From an uncultured Eubacteriales bacterium (GTDB taxonomy: Bacteria; Bacillota; Clostridia; Oscillospirales; CAG-272), in assembly GCA_934433485.1 (NCBI GenBank), contig CAKRZR010000001.1:248001-312000 (forward strand): 64,000 bases of DNA. Direction: 5' to 3'. The notes beneath the pieces are model-generated. The model did not search any database. It was not told the origin of the DNA and saw only the letters and a list, made by a program, of their open reading frames with translations. Shown piece by piece: positions 26,203-34,796 of the stretch; the first letter of the stretch is position 1, and each line of letters opens with the position of its first letter. The position numbers were made by a program, and so were the translations under genes.

Positions 26203-27327
26203 ATGCACATCACAGGTGAACAGATCATTCTTTGGATCATGGCGACGTTTTCGATTCTTGGCACCATTGACCGTGTATTGCCGGAAAAACACAGGCGCGG
26301 CTATGGCGAGGCGTTTGTACGCGGAATTGAGACGACCGGACCGCTGATCCTTTCCATGGCGGCGACTTACGCCATCGCACCGTCTCTTGCCGCGGTTTTG
26401 AAGCCGATTGTCACGCCGGTATTTCAGGTGCTTGGCGCGGATCCGGGCACGTTTGCGGGCATGCTTCTGGCAGCCGATATGGGTGGTTATCCGCTCGCAA
26501 TGGAGCTGGCGGAATCGGACGCGCTCGGCAATTTCGGCGGTCTGATCCTCGGCACCATGATGGGTGCGACGATTGTTTTCACCATTCCGGTGCTGCTGCC
26601 AATGGTTCCAAAGGACGACAGCGCTGTCTTTTCTCTTGGCATTCTGTGCGGCATTTTGACCATACCGTTCGGCGCCGTCGCCGGTGGACTCGTGATGGGA
26701 CTGTCGTTACCCGTGATCTGCCGGAATCTAGTGCCGCTGCTTGTGCTGTGTGCCGTCATTGCGCTGGGACTGCTCTTTTGTAAAACCGGAACGATTTGTG
26801 TGTTCTGTGTGTTCGGCAAGATCGTTTCGATCCTGCTGGCGCTGCTGCTTGGAATCGCGGCGTTCCAGTCGATCACGGGTGTGACACTGCCATTCTTCGG
26901 CGATATGCAGCTTGCGGATTCCGCCATCACCCGGCTGGACGACGGACTGCTCGTCTGCGCCCGGATCGGATTGCTGCTGTCCGGCGCGTTCCCGATGGTA
27001 AAATTTCTCGAAAAGCATCTTTCCGGCATTCTGCGGCGAATCGGAGAAAAGGTCGGAATCACAGCGCCGTCTGTTCTCGGCATGGTCGCAAACCTTGCAA
27101 ACAGCCTTGTGATGATCGGACTGTTTCCGGAGATGGACGAAAAGGGAAAACTCTATAATATCGCGTTCACGGTGTCTGCGTCCTTTCTTATCGGCGACCA
27201 TCTCGCGTTCACCGCAGGCGTCGCGCCGGATATGGTTGTGCCGATGCTCGTCGGAAAGACCGTCGCCGGCATTTGTGCCCTGCTGCTGGCTGCTGTCTGC
27301 GCTCGCCGTATGCCAAAAACGAAATAA
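26203..27327 (+). CDS. eutH: EutH-family ethanolamine transporter
   Basis: A 374-residue membrane protein with about ten hydrophobic segments, matching EutH: an RGYGEAF loop near the N-terminus, LGADPGTFAGMLLAADMGGY, GLILGTMMGATIVFTIPVLL and a C-terminal LIGDHLAFTAGVAPDMV. EutH allows ethanolamine entry when it is scarce or protonated. No other eut gene (lyase, microcompartment shell, regulator) is in the window, so the use of the substrate cannot be told from here; a solitary EutH could serve nitrogen supply or have changed substrate. The start follows AGGAGAT by about 8 bases. Confidence 0.88.
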   Translation: MHITGEQIILWIMATFSILGTIDRVLPEKHRRGYGEAFVRGIETTGPLILSMAATYAIAPSLAAVLKPIVTPVFQVLGADPGTFAGMLLAADMGGYPLAMELAESDALGNFGGLILGTMMGATIVFTIPVLLPMVPKDDSAVFSLGILCGILTIPFGAVAGGLVMGLSLPVICRNLVPLLVLCAVIALGLLFCKTGTICVFCVFGKIVSILLALLLGIAAFQSITGVTLPFFGDMQLADSAITRLDDGLLVCARIGLLLSGAFPMVKFLEKHLSGILRRIGEKVGITAPSVLGMVANLANSLVMIGLFPEMDEKGKLYNIAFTVSASFLIGDHLAFTAGVAPDMVVPMLVGKTVAGICALLLAAVCARRMPKTK

Positions 27328-27330
27328 TAA

Positions 27331-27375
27331 ACAAACACCTCAGACCCAATCCAGATGGGATCTGAGGTGTTTGTT
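27331..27375 (+). terminator. Strong bidirectional terminator after EutH
   Basis: A 14-bp stem ACAAACACCTCAGA (27331-27344) with TCTGAGGTGTTTGT (27361-27374) and an inner CCCA/TGGG pairing. It sits between the convergent EutH and ABC permease genes. Confidence 0.88.
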
Positions 27376-27383
27376 TTAGAATG

Positions 27384-27418
27384 CGCAAAATCCAACCTTA
27401 AATCAGAGGCTTTTTAAG
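27384..27418 (-). repeat. Half copy (D) of the nested-inverted-repeat element
   Basis: Read on the minus strand, the sequence starts TTAAAAAGCCTCTGATTTAA and ends near ATTTTGCG, matching the left half of the full elements at 35927, 43741 and 45896. It begins 24 bp after the permease stop codon and in the same orientation relative to that gene as the full copies have to theirs. Confidence 0.75.
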
Positions 27419-27441
27419 CAAACGTCTGCGTTGGTGGCGGA

Positions 27442-28176
27442 TCACACGCGGCGCATCTGCCGCAGAAATGCCCAGATCGACAGCGCAAAGATCACTGCCG
27501 TGTAGCCAAGGACCCACCAGATGTGCGGAAAAATCCCCGCGAAATCTCCACGAAGCACGGCACGCTCCATATCCACTGCGTGCAAAAACGGCAGTGCGTC
27601 GGCGATCTGCATGAAAACGCCGCCGACCAGGGAAATATCGAACCAGACACCGGAAATCCACGCGGTCAGATTTGTGAGAAGTGCGCCGCACAGACCGCCG
27701 ACCTGCTTGACGGTGAAAAGACTGCCGCAGAGAAGTCCCAGACCAATGAAGAACAGCGCAACCGGCAGCAGAAACACCACCGCGGTGAGCATATGCACCG
27801 TCCAGTCCAGACCGAGCAGCATTGCTGTCAGATAACAGAGAAGCGCCTGCGCCAACGCGATCGGGATTATCGGCAGCGCGTAGCCAAGAATGAAATGGAC
27901 CGCGCGCATTGGTGTGGTGTACAGTCGCTGCAGGAACGCTGTCTCACGGTCGCGCGCGATGAGGGTGGCGGAGAACAATGTCATAAACGCCAGTCCGAAT
28001 ACAGTAATGCCGGGCGTCAGAGAAGCAAGCTCAAACAGCGCCACCGGAATGTTTGCCTGGATTGCGGAGAGCAGTAGAATCAAAATGATGGGAAAACCAA
28101 GCCCGAACGCCAGATTGAGCGGATCGCGCAGAATTTCCTTTGCCGTACGCAGCGAGAATGCAAGCGTTTTTTTCAT
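27442..28176 (-). CDS. ABC-2 type transporter permease
   Basis: A 244-residue protein with six predicted membrane segments. The DPLNLAFGLGFPIILILLLS start, a cytoplasmic RDRETAFLQRLYTTPMRAV loop and the GLCGALLTN region are typical of ABC-2 export permeases. GGAGGTG lies upstream of ATG 28176. The start is 1 bp after the stop of the ATPase gene. The substrate is unknown; with a TetR regulator, drug or lipid export is likely. Confidence 0.9.
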   Translation of the reverse strand: MKKTLAFSLRTAKEILRDPLNLAFGLGFPIILILLLSAIQANIPVALFELASLTPGITVFGLAFMTLFSATLIARDRETAFLQRLYTTPMRAVHFILGYALPIIPIALAQALLCYLTAMLLGLDWTVHMLTAVVFLLPVALFFIGLGLLCGSLFTVKQVGGLCGALLTNLTAWISGVWFDISLVGGVFMQIADALPFLHAVDMERAVLRGDFAGIFPHIWWVLGYTAVIFALSIWAFLRQMRRV

Positions 28177-28177
28177 G

Positions 28178-28912
28178 TCAACGCACCTCCTTCTTTTCTT
28201 TAACAAGCGCAATGAACGCGTCCTCTAATCTTTCCGTACCGGTTGCCGCACACAACTCTTTCGCCGTACCGCAGGTGAGTAGACGACCGCCGCGCATTAC
28301 GCCGATTCGATCGGACAGCGCCTCGGCTTCCTCCATATAGTGCGTTGTCAGGATGATGGTCACATGACCCTTGAGCGAACGGATGACATCCCACAAATCG
28401 CTGCGCGCCAGCACATCCAAGCCAAGTGTCGGCTCATCGAGAAAGAGGATACGCGGTTCGCCAATGAGCGCCATCGCAATGCTGAGCCTTCTCTGCCAGC
28501 CGCCGGAGAGCTTTCCCGCGCGCTTGTCAAGAACGGTGTCCAGCCCGAGCCGCTTGGATAAATCCGCGATCTTCGCGCGTTCCTTGTCGCGTGGAAAACC
28601 GTGTACGCCGCACATCAGGGAGAGATTTTCCCGTACCGAAAGCCCCGGCGCGACAGCGGTTTCCTGTGGGGAGACGCCGATGATCTCCTTGACCCGCTCC
28701 GGCTCGGACAAAACGCTGTGTCCGCAAAGGCGCGCGTCTCCGCCATCCGGTTTCAGGAGACAGGAGAGCATTTTGATCGTTGTCGTTTTTCCGGCGCCGT
28801 TTACACCGAGCAGGGAATAGAGCTCTCCCTCTGTGACTGACAGACAAAGTCCATCTACGGCGGTGACATCTTTATATCTTTTCGTCAGATTGGTTGTAAC
28901 GATTGCTTCCAT
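28178..28912 (-). CDS. ABC transporter ATP-binding protein
   Basis: A 244-residue ATPase: Walker A GVNGAGKTTT near residue 36, Q-loop SPQET, signature KLSGGWQRRLSIAMAL, Walker B ILFLDEPTLGLD, and H-switch TTHYMEEAE. The signature has W in place of the more usual M or Q after SGG. It pairs with the permease. AAAGGAAAT lies some 15 bases upstream, inside the end of the TetR gene, so translation may be coupled to it. Confidence 0.93.
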   Translation of the reverse strand: MEAIVTTNLTKRYKDVTAVDGLCLSVTEGELYSLLGVNGAGKTTTIKMLSCLLKPDGGDARLCGHSVLSEPERVKEIIGVSPQETAVAPGLSVRENLSLMCGVHGFPRDKERAKIADLSKRLGLDTVLDKRAGKLSGGWQRRLSIAMALIGEPRILFLDEPTLGLDVLARSDLWDVIRSLKGHVTIILTTHYMEEAEALSDRIGVMRGGRLLTCGTAKELCAATGTERLEDAFIALVKEKKEVR

Positions 28913-28923
28913 ATACTGTAATT

Positions 28924-29505
28924 CTATTTCCTTTCTTCCGCGATTTCCCGGAATCGGTTTCGGAGCCCCATATATGCGTCGGTCAATGCGTCACTGACAG
29001 CGGCGTCGTCCCAGACGAGATACCCGGTGACGATCATCGACGCGATTCCGTGGACAAAAACCCACATTTCCAGGTGGAATCGGCACGCCTCCTCTATGGA
29101 TAATCCAAGATTTTGGGCGATGATGCGCACAAACGGCTCGTTTTCCGACCGGTCTCGTTCTGCATCCGCGCACTCTTCGGAACGGTCACGCATAAACAGC
29201 ATCCGAAACAGCTCCCGCTCTTCGCGCGCAAATCGAATGTACGCCATTCCGCTCGCTTTGTACGGTGGGAACTCGCCGCGTGCCATATCTGTGCGGATGC
29301 GTTCGTGATACAAATCGGATGCCGCGTACATGACGGCGTCGTGCACCTCGTCCATGTTCCGGAACAGTCCGAAAATCGGCTTTGTCGATGTGCCGAGCGC
29401 GTCGGCAAGGGAACGTGCGGTCAGGGCGGAAATACCGCGTTTCCGGACAAGAGAGAGCGCTGTGTCCACGATCTGCTCTTTGGTAAACAAAAATTTTCGC
29501 GGCAT
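28924..29505 (-). CDS. TetR-family transcriptional regulator
   Basis: A 193-residue regulator: N-terminal helix-turn-helix (FTKEQIVDTALSLVRKRGIS, then LTARSLADALGTSTKPIFGLF) and a helical ligand-binding domain. AAGGAGG sets the start at 29505; a longer frame upstream has no support. It is the first gene of a leftward operon with the ABC exporter and probably represses it until a ligand binds. The promoter and a candidate operator are described separately. Confidence 0.92.
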   Translation of the reverse strand: MPRKFLFTKEQIVDTALSLVRKRGISALTARSLADALGTSTKPIFGLFRNMDEVHDAVMYAASDLYHERIRTDMARGEFPPYKASGMAYIRFAREERELFRMLFMRDRSEECADAERDRSENEPFVRIIAQNLGLSIEEACRFHLEMWVFVHGIASMIVTGYLVWDDAAVSDALTDAYMGLRNRFREIAEERK

Positions 29506-29548
29506 GGGATCCTCCTTATCATAAGGCAACGCATGTAGCGCAACTAAA

Positions 29549-29585
29549 GTGTCATTATTATACACCAAACAAGCGGAATTGTCAA
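29549..29585 (-). promoter_or_regulatory. Consensus promoter with overlapping palindrome for the TetR-ABC operon
   Basis: On the minus strand TTGACA (29580-29585), 17-bp spacer, TATAAT (29557-29562). A palindrome GTGT-N9-ACAC (29549-29565) covers the -10 box and is a reasonable autoregulatory operator. Confidence 0.75.
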
Positions 29586-29608
29586 GCATGGTACACGCAA
29601 AACAGCGA

Positions 29609-29638
29609 TTTCTCATGGAATTCTAAGAATATGAGAAA
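29609..29638. repeat. Imperfect hairpin between TetR and MATE genes
   Basis: TTTCTCAT (29609-29616) pairs with ATGAGAAA (29631-29638), with an inner ATTC/GAAT pairing. No T run follows on either strand, so it is not a standard terminator; it may be an operator or a transcript-end structure. Confidence 0.45.
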
Positions 29639-29723
29639 ACATCCGCATTTTCTTCGTACATCCGACAGAATACTACCCATTTCCCCAAAAATAGCGGCGG
29701 CGGAGAATTGGTAGCTTCGCCTA

Positions 29724-29752
29724 TTGCAAATTTTGCTGAGATATGCTATAAT
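29724..29752 (+). promoter_or_regulatory. Promoter of the MATE gene
   Basis: TTGCAA (29724-29729), 17-bp spacer, TATAAT (29747-29752), with an extended -10 (TGC before TATAAT). Confidence 0.8.
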
Positions 29753-29795
29753 CCTTCTCGCACGCCCAAGAGGTTTTTTATTTTCGGAGGAAATC

Positions 29796-31190
29796 ATGGC
29801 AGAATCATCCATTGCCGCGTCCAAAGGCGAAATCCAAATGACAAGCGGTTCCTTGTGGAAAAATATGATCCTATTCAGCATCCCGCTCATGCTCTCGCAG
29901 CTTTTGCAGGTGCTTTTCAATATGGCGGATGTGGCGGTCGTCGGCAAATTTGCAAGTGCGGAAGCGCTCGGCGCCGTAGGCTCTACGACCATTCTGGTAT
30001 CTCTGTTCACGGGCTTTCTCATCGGCATGGGCAGCGCGGTCAATGTGCGCGTCGCACAGCATCTTGGCGCAGGAGACAAAAAACGCACCGCGTCGTCGAT
30101 CCGTACCTCATTTGTGATCTGTCTCGCGACCGGTGTGATCATCATGGTGCTGTGTCTCCTGTCCGCGCGATTTATGCTGGAGCTGCTCGGTACCAAAGAG
30201 GATCTCATTGAAGGCGCAGTGCTCTATTTCCGCATCTACGCGCTTGGTATGCCCGCGCTCGGTGTTTTCAATTTCGGCAACGGCGTACTCAGCGCAAACG
30301 GCGATACGAAGCGGCCTCTCGCGTATCTGATGATCGCGGGAATTTTGAATGTCATTTTCAATCTCTTTTTCGTCATTGTCTGCGGTATGGCGGAGGATGG
30401 TGTTTCGCTTGCCAGCATCATCACGCAGTACGTGTCCGCGGCGCTCATCCTGTGGCACATGGCGCGGCAGAGTGACGCCTGTGCGTTTCATATCGCCGAA
30501 GTGCGTCTGGGGCTCGATCGGACCGAGGGAAACCGTATCCTTGCGCTCGGAATCCCTGCAGGATTGCAGAACGCGATCTTCGCCGTCGCCAATCTCTTCA
30601 TCCAGAGCGCGGTCAACTCCTTTGATTCCGTCATGGTGGAGGGCAATTCCGCCGCCGCCAATGCCGATTCCGTGATCTACAACGTCATGGCTGCTTGCTA
30701 TACCGCCTGCTCGACCTTCATGGGACAAAATTGGGGCGCCGGCAAACGGGATCGCGTTTTAAAAAGCTACTTCATCGGACTTACATATTCCTTTATGATC
30801 GGCGCGATTCTCGGTGGCGCGCTCCTGCTGTTCGGAAGAGAATTTCTCTCCCTGTTCGCCAATGAGGAGGAGGTCATCGAGGCGGGACTCCAGCGCACGC
30901 GCATCATGGGTTTCTCATACGCTGTCAGTGCGTTCATGGATTGCACAATCGCTGCCTGTCGCGGTATCGGTAAGAGTCTCGCACCGACGATTATCGTGAT
31001 CATGGGTTCATGCGTTTTCCGTGTGGCGTGGATCTACACGATTTTTGCCTACTTTCATACCATTCCATCCTTGTATCTTTTGTACATTTTTTCGTGGACG
31101 ATCACTGCTATCGCGGAAATCACCTGTTTTATCATCAGTTATCGGAAGATGATCGCGCAGCATGACGCCTACACACCGGTTTCGGATTGA
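29796..31190 (+). CDS. MATE-family multidrug efflux protein
   Basis: A 464-residue protein with twelve predicted membrane helices in two homologous halves. Family signatures are IPLMLSQLLQVLFNMADVAVVGKF at the start, GNGVLSANGDTKRPL between helices 4 and 5, and YTACSTFMGQNWGAGKRDRVLK in the second half. It exports cationic compounds in exchange for Na+ or H+. CGGAGG lies before ATG 29796. It stands divergent from the TetR operon with its own promoter and terminator. Confidence 0.92.
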   Translation: MAESSIAASKGEIQMTSGSLWKNMILFSIPLMLSQLLQVLFNMADVAVVGKFASAEALGAVGSTTILVSLFTGFLIGMGSAVNVRVAQHLGAGDKKRTASSIRTSFVICLATGVIIMVLCLLSARFMLELLGTKEDLIEGAVLYFRIYALGMPALGVFNFGNGVLSANGDTKRPLAYLMIAGILNVIFNLFFVIVCGMAEDGVSLASIITQYVSAALILWHMARQSDACAFHIAEVRLGLDRTEGNRILALGIPAGLQNAIFAVANLFIQSAVNSFDSVMVEGNSAAANADSVIYNVMAACYTACSTFMGQNWGAGKRDRVLKSYFIGLTYSFMIGAILGGALLLFGREFLSLFANEEEVIEAGLQRTRIMGFSYAVSAFMDCTIAACRGIGKSLAPTIIVIMGSCVFRVAWIYTIFAYFHTIPSLYLLYIFSWTITAIAEITCFIISYRKMIAQHDAYTPVSD

Positions 31191-31231
31191 CCATGTGGAT
31201 ATGTCAAAAAAAGTCAAAACATCCAAGATAA

Positions 31232-31258
31232 AAGCTCTCTTGTGAAAGAGAGTTTTTT
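31232..31258 (+). terminator. Rho-independent terminator after MATE gene
   Basis: Stem CTCTCTT (31235-31241) with AAGAGAG (31246-31252), loop GTGA, then six T. Confidence 0.85.
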
Positions 31259-31420
31259 GCATGTGGCGAATTTTGATAATTGTAATGGAAAAGAGACGAA
31301 AGCGGTTTTGAAAATGCAATAAAACACACGCCCTTTACAAGGACATAGGGTGATTTATACAATTTGTTATATTTCCTCGAAACGGAATGGAAAAAATCGC
31401 ATGGAAACGACAAAAAACGC

Positions 31421-31449
31421 TTGAAATTCCGGACGCACTATAGTATAAT
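31421..31449 (+). promoter_or_regulatory. SigA promoter of the glycogen operon
   Basis: TTGAAA (31421-31426), 17-bp spacer, TATAAT (31444-31449), about 60 bp ahead of glgB. Confidence 0.82.
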
Positions 31450-31507
31450 AAAAGTGTGTAGATATTGAATCGAAATCGACTGTGTGACAGGACGGAAAGG
31501 AGACTGT

Positions 31508-33520
31508 ATGGACGAAAAGCAAAGGATACCGGAGACGGAAGATACCGATCTGCCCGCGTATCTGTTTCATCAGGGGACCAATTTTGAAGCATATTCCTTT
31601 ATGGGCGTACATTGCATGAATGCGGGAAAAAACGCGCGTGCCAAGGGTGAGATGTGGAAATACTCCGTTCGTGTCTGGGCGCCGAACGCGATCCGTGTCG
31701 AATGGGTCGGCGATTTGCCCGAGCTGACGGACGGCTGGAAGCACGGCATACCGCTCACACGCGTCACGGAAGGCGGCATCTGGGAGCTGCATTACCAATC
31801 CGCCGTGTCCCTCGAGGGCGTGTTCTATAAATTCGCGGTGACAGGGCGGGACGGTGTGACATGGCAAAAGGCGGATCCGTACGCATTTTACGATGAAACC
31901 CTACAGAAAACGGCGTCGATTGTCCATACCCTGCGCCCGTATCCCTGGAATGACCAGGCATTTTTGAAAAAACGGAGCGCCATCGTGTGTCCCAAACCGC
32001 GCGGCTTCAAACCAAAGGTACAGCATTTCTACAGCGCTCCGATGCACATCTATGAAATGCACTTAGGTTCGTGGCACACCGTTGATTCCGCGTCCACGAA
32101 GGATGGCGCACACTATTGGAGCTATCGCAAAATCGCGGATAAGCTCGCGGAGTATCTGACAGAAATGGGCTATACGCACGTTGAACTGCTGCCGGTCATG
32201 GAGCATCCGTTTGACGGCTCGTGGGGTTACCAGGTCTGCGGCTATTACGCACCTACTTCCCGGTATGGGACGCCGGAGGATTTCAAGTATTTCGTGGATA
32301 CCATGCACCGCGCGGGTATTGGCGTGATTCTCGACTGGGTGCCAGCGCATTTCCCGAAGGATCGCCATGGACTATATGAATTTGACGGACAACCGTGCTA
32401 TGAATACCAGGGCAAGGATCGCATGGAGCATGCCGGTTGGGGTACCCGCTTCTTCGATGTCGGTCGTCCGGAGGTACAGTCGTTCCTCATTTCCAACGCC
32501 TTGTTCTGGCTGCGGGAATACCACGCGGACGGCCTGCGGGTCGATGCCGTAGCGTCCATGCTGTATCTCGACTACGACAAAAAGCCCGGCGAATGGATCC
32601 CGAACGCAGAGGGAAACAACCGAAACCTGGAAGCCATTGCCTTTTTCCGCAAGCTCAACACTGCCATCCACAACGAATTTCCGGATGCATTGACCATTGC
32701 GGAGGAATCCACCGACTGGCCGATGCTGACAAAACCCGTGGAAGACGGGGGTCTCGGCTTTTCATTCAAATGGAACATGGGATTCGCGAACGATATGTTT
32801 GACTATGTCGCCACCGATCCGATTGCGCGGAAATATAAGCACAACAAATTGACGTTTCCACTCATGTACGCGTTCCGGGAGCAGTACATCCTGCCAGTCT
32901 CGCACGATGAGGTGGTACACGGAAAAAAGGCGCTTGTGGATAAAATGTTTGGGGAATACGACGACAAATTCGCTTGTATGCGCGCGTTTATGCTCCATAT
33001 GATGACTATGCCCGGAAAGAAGCTGACGTTCATGGGCTGTGAATTTGCGCAGTTTCGCGAATGGGATTACGAAAACGAGCTGGAATGGTTCATGACGGAT
33101 TATCCGCGCCATATCGAGATGCAGCGGTTCTTTGCCGCAATCAACAAATTCTATCGTGAGAACCCGCCGTTATGGGAGATCGACGACTCCTGGGACGGCT
33201 TCACTTGGATCGACCCGAACGACGCCGACCGCAACATCATTTCCTACCGCCGTAGGGACAAGCACGGCAAAGAACTGATTGTCATCATCAATTACGCGCC
33301 GGTCGTGCGGGAGAATTACACATTCCCGGTACCGAAAATGGGGCGGTATGAGGAGGCTTTCTCAACAGACCCATACTCGTTCGGCGGAAAAAATGTACTC
33401 AATCCGGAGGCGGTGCGCACCGTCATCGGCACGGATGAAAACGGAGAGCGCATGTGCACCTGCTCCATCACGCTGCCCGCTCTAGGAGGCGTCATCTATC
33501 GCAAGGAAAGCGGATCGTGA
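31508..33520 (+). CDS. glgB: 1,4-alpha-glucan branching enzyme
   Basis: A 670-residue GH13 protein. An N-terminal CBM48 domain (YSVRVWAPNAIRVEWVGD, about residues 45-140) precedes the barrel: HLGSWHTV, VELLPVMEHPFDGSWGYQ, the nucleophile Asp in DGLRVDAVASMLYLDY, the acid/base Glu in TIAEESTDWP, and PVSHDEVVHGKKALVDKMFG. The last block is specific for branching enzymes. It makes alpha-1,6 branch points in glycogen. AAAGGAGA marks ATG 31508. It is the first gene of the glg cluster. Confidence 0.96.
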   Translation: MDEKQRIPETEDTDLPAYLFHQGTNFEAYSFMGVHCMNAGKNARAKGEMWKYSVRVWAPNAIRVEWVGDLPELTDGWKHGIPLTRVTEGGIWELHYQSAVSLEGVFYKFAVTGRDGVTWQKADPYAFYDETLQKTASIVHTLRPYPWNDQAFLKKRSAIVCPKPRGFKPKVQHFYSAPMHIYEMHLGSWHTVDSASTKDGAHYWSYRKIADKLAEYLTEMGYTHVELLPVMEHPFDGSWGYQVCGYYAPTSRYGTPEDFKYFVDTMHRAGIGVILDWVPAHFPKDRHGLYEFDGQPCYEYQGKDRMEHAGWGTRFFDVGRPEVQSFLISNALFWLREYHADGLRVDAVASMLYLDYDKKPGEWIPNAEGNNRNLEAIAFFRKLNTAIHNEFPDALTIAEESTDWPMLTKPVEDGGLGFSFKWNMGFANDMFDYVATDPIARKYKHNKLTFPLMYAFREQYILPVSHDEVVHGKKALVDKMFGEYDDKFACMRAFMLHMMTMPGKKLTFMGCEFAQFREWDYENELEWFMTDYPRHIEMQRFFAAINKFYRENPPLWEIDDSWDGFTWIDPNDADRNIISYRRRDKHGKELIVIINYAPVVRENYTFPVPKMGRYEEAFSTDPYSFGGKNVLNPEAVRTVIGTDENGERMCTCSITLPALGGVIYRKESGS

Positions 33521-33542
33521 CAGTGCGAACTATAAATACTAA

Positions 33543-33559
33543 GCCGATGACAGATCGGC
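33543..33559 (+). promoter_or_regulatory. Stem-loop directly before the glgC ribosome binding site
   Basis: GCCGAT (33543-33548), loop GACAG, ATCGGC (33554-33559), ending 2 bases before GGGAGG. It has no T run, so it is more likely to affect mRNA processing or translation than termination. Confidence 0.45.
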
Positions 33560-33572
33560 AGGGAGGATATAT

Positions 33573-34781
33573 ATGTATAAAAAACAGGAATGCGTAGCAA
33601 TGCTGCTGGCAGGCGGGCAGGGCAGCCGTTTGTATGCCCTTACGGACAAGACGGCAAAACCCGCGGTCCCGTTCGGCGGCAAGTACCGGATCATCGATTT
33701 TCCCATGTCCAACTGCGTCAACTCAGGCATATACACTGTGGGTGTGCTGACCCAATATCAACCGCTCGTCCTCAACGAATATATTGGCAACGGCAGTCCG
33801 TGGGATCTCGACCGAAACCAGAGCGGCGCGACCGTTCTGCCGCCGTATCAGGGAAAGTCGGGCGCGGACTGGTACAAGGGCACGGCGAACGCTATCTATC
33901 AGAATCTCAATTTCATCAACCGTTATGACCCCGATTATGTCCTCATCCTCTCCGGCGATCATATCTACAAGATGGACTACAGCAAAATGCTCGCCGCGCA
34001 CAAGGCGAAGAACGCCGACTGCACAATCGCGGTACTGGAGGTTACGCTGGAGGAAGCAAGCCGGTTCGGCATCATGAATACCGACGACGAATTGCGGATC
34101 GTGGAATTTGAGGAAAAGCCGAAGCACCCGAAGAGCACCAAGGCGTCGATGGGCATCTATATTTTCAACAAAGAGCTGCTCGCGAAATATCTGACCGAGG
34201 ACGAGGCGGATCCGGATTCCTCCAAGGATTTCGGCAAGAACATCATCCCCAAAATGCTTGCCGACGGTCGTGCCATGTATGCGTATCCTTTTTCCGGCTA
34301 CTGGAAAGATGTCGGAACGATACAGTCTCTGTGGGAAGCGAACATGGACCTGCTCGATGAGAAATCCACGCTTGACCTTGCCGATCCGGGCTGGCTGATC
34401 TATTCCCGCAACAACGCATTTCCGCCCCATTTTGTCGGCAATTACGCGAAAATTTCCCACTCGCTTATCACGGAGGGCTGCCAGATCGAGGGAATCGTTG
34501 AAAATTCCGTCCTGTCGAGCGGCGTAAAGGTGGCGCGCGGCGCGTATATCAAGGATTCCGTGATCATGTCCAACGTGACCATCGGCGAGGGCGCGACCAT
34601 CAACTACAGCATCATCGACAGTGATACCGCGATCGGCGCAGGCAGCGTCATCGGACGTACGCGCAGCGCGGATGAAAAGATTACCGTCATCGGCTCGGAG
34701 CTGACCATCGAACCCGGCAGGGACATCCCCGGCGGCAGCATGGTCAACAAGGAATGGCTCCGCGAGCACGTTCAGAAATAA
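33573..34781 (+). CDS. glgC: Glucose-1-phosphate adenylyltransferase, catalytic subunit
   Basis: A 402-residue ADP-glucose pyrophosphorylase. The nucleotidyltransferase domain has LLAGGQGSRLYALTDKTAKPAVPFGGKYRIIDF, then GTANAIYQN, LSGDHIYKMDY, and the sugar-phosphate region VEFEEKPKHPKS; a left-handed beta-helix forms the C-terminus (IEGIVENSVLSSGVKV). It makes ADP-glucose from glucose-1-phosphate and ATP, the committed step of glycogen synthesis. GGGAGG precedes the ATG; glgD follows 15 bp downstream. Confidence 0.96.
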   Translation: MYKKQECVAMLLAGGQGSRLYALTDKTAKPAVPFGGKYRIIDFPMSNCVNSGIYTVGVLTQYQPLVLNEYIGNGSPWDLDRNQSGATVLPPYQGKSGADWYKGTANAIYQNLNFINRYDPDYVLILSGDHIYKMDYSKMLAAHKAKNADCTIAVLEVTLEEASRFGIMNTDDELRIVEFEEKPKHPKSTKASMGIYIFNKELLAKYLTEDEADPDSSKDFGKNIIPKMLADGRAMYAYPFSGYWKDVGTIQSLWEANMDLLDEKSTLDLADPGWLIYSRNNAFPPHFVGNYAKISHSLITEGCQIEGIVENSVLSSGVKVARGAYIKDSVIMSNVTIGEGATINYSIIDSDTAIGAGSVIGRTRSADEKITVIGSELTIEPGRDIPGGSMVNKEWLREHVQK

Positions 34782-34796
34782 GGAGGGAGTACACAC

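Larger units (their letters stand above)
31191..31507. other. Non-coding region between MATE and glgB
   Basis: It holds the MATE terminator (31232-31258) and the glgB promoter (31421-31449). The 160 bp between them are AT-rich and contain no frame with a ribosome binding site and no structure I could identify. Confidence 0.7.
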
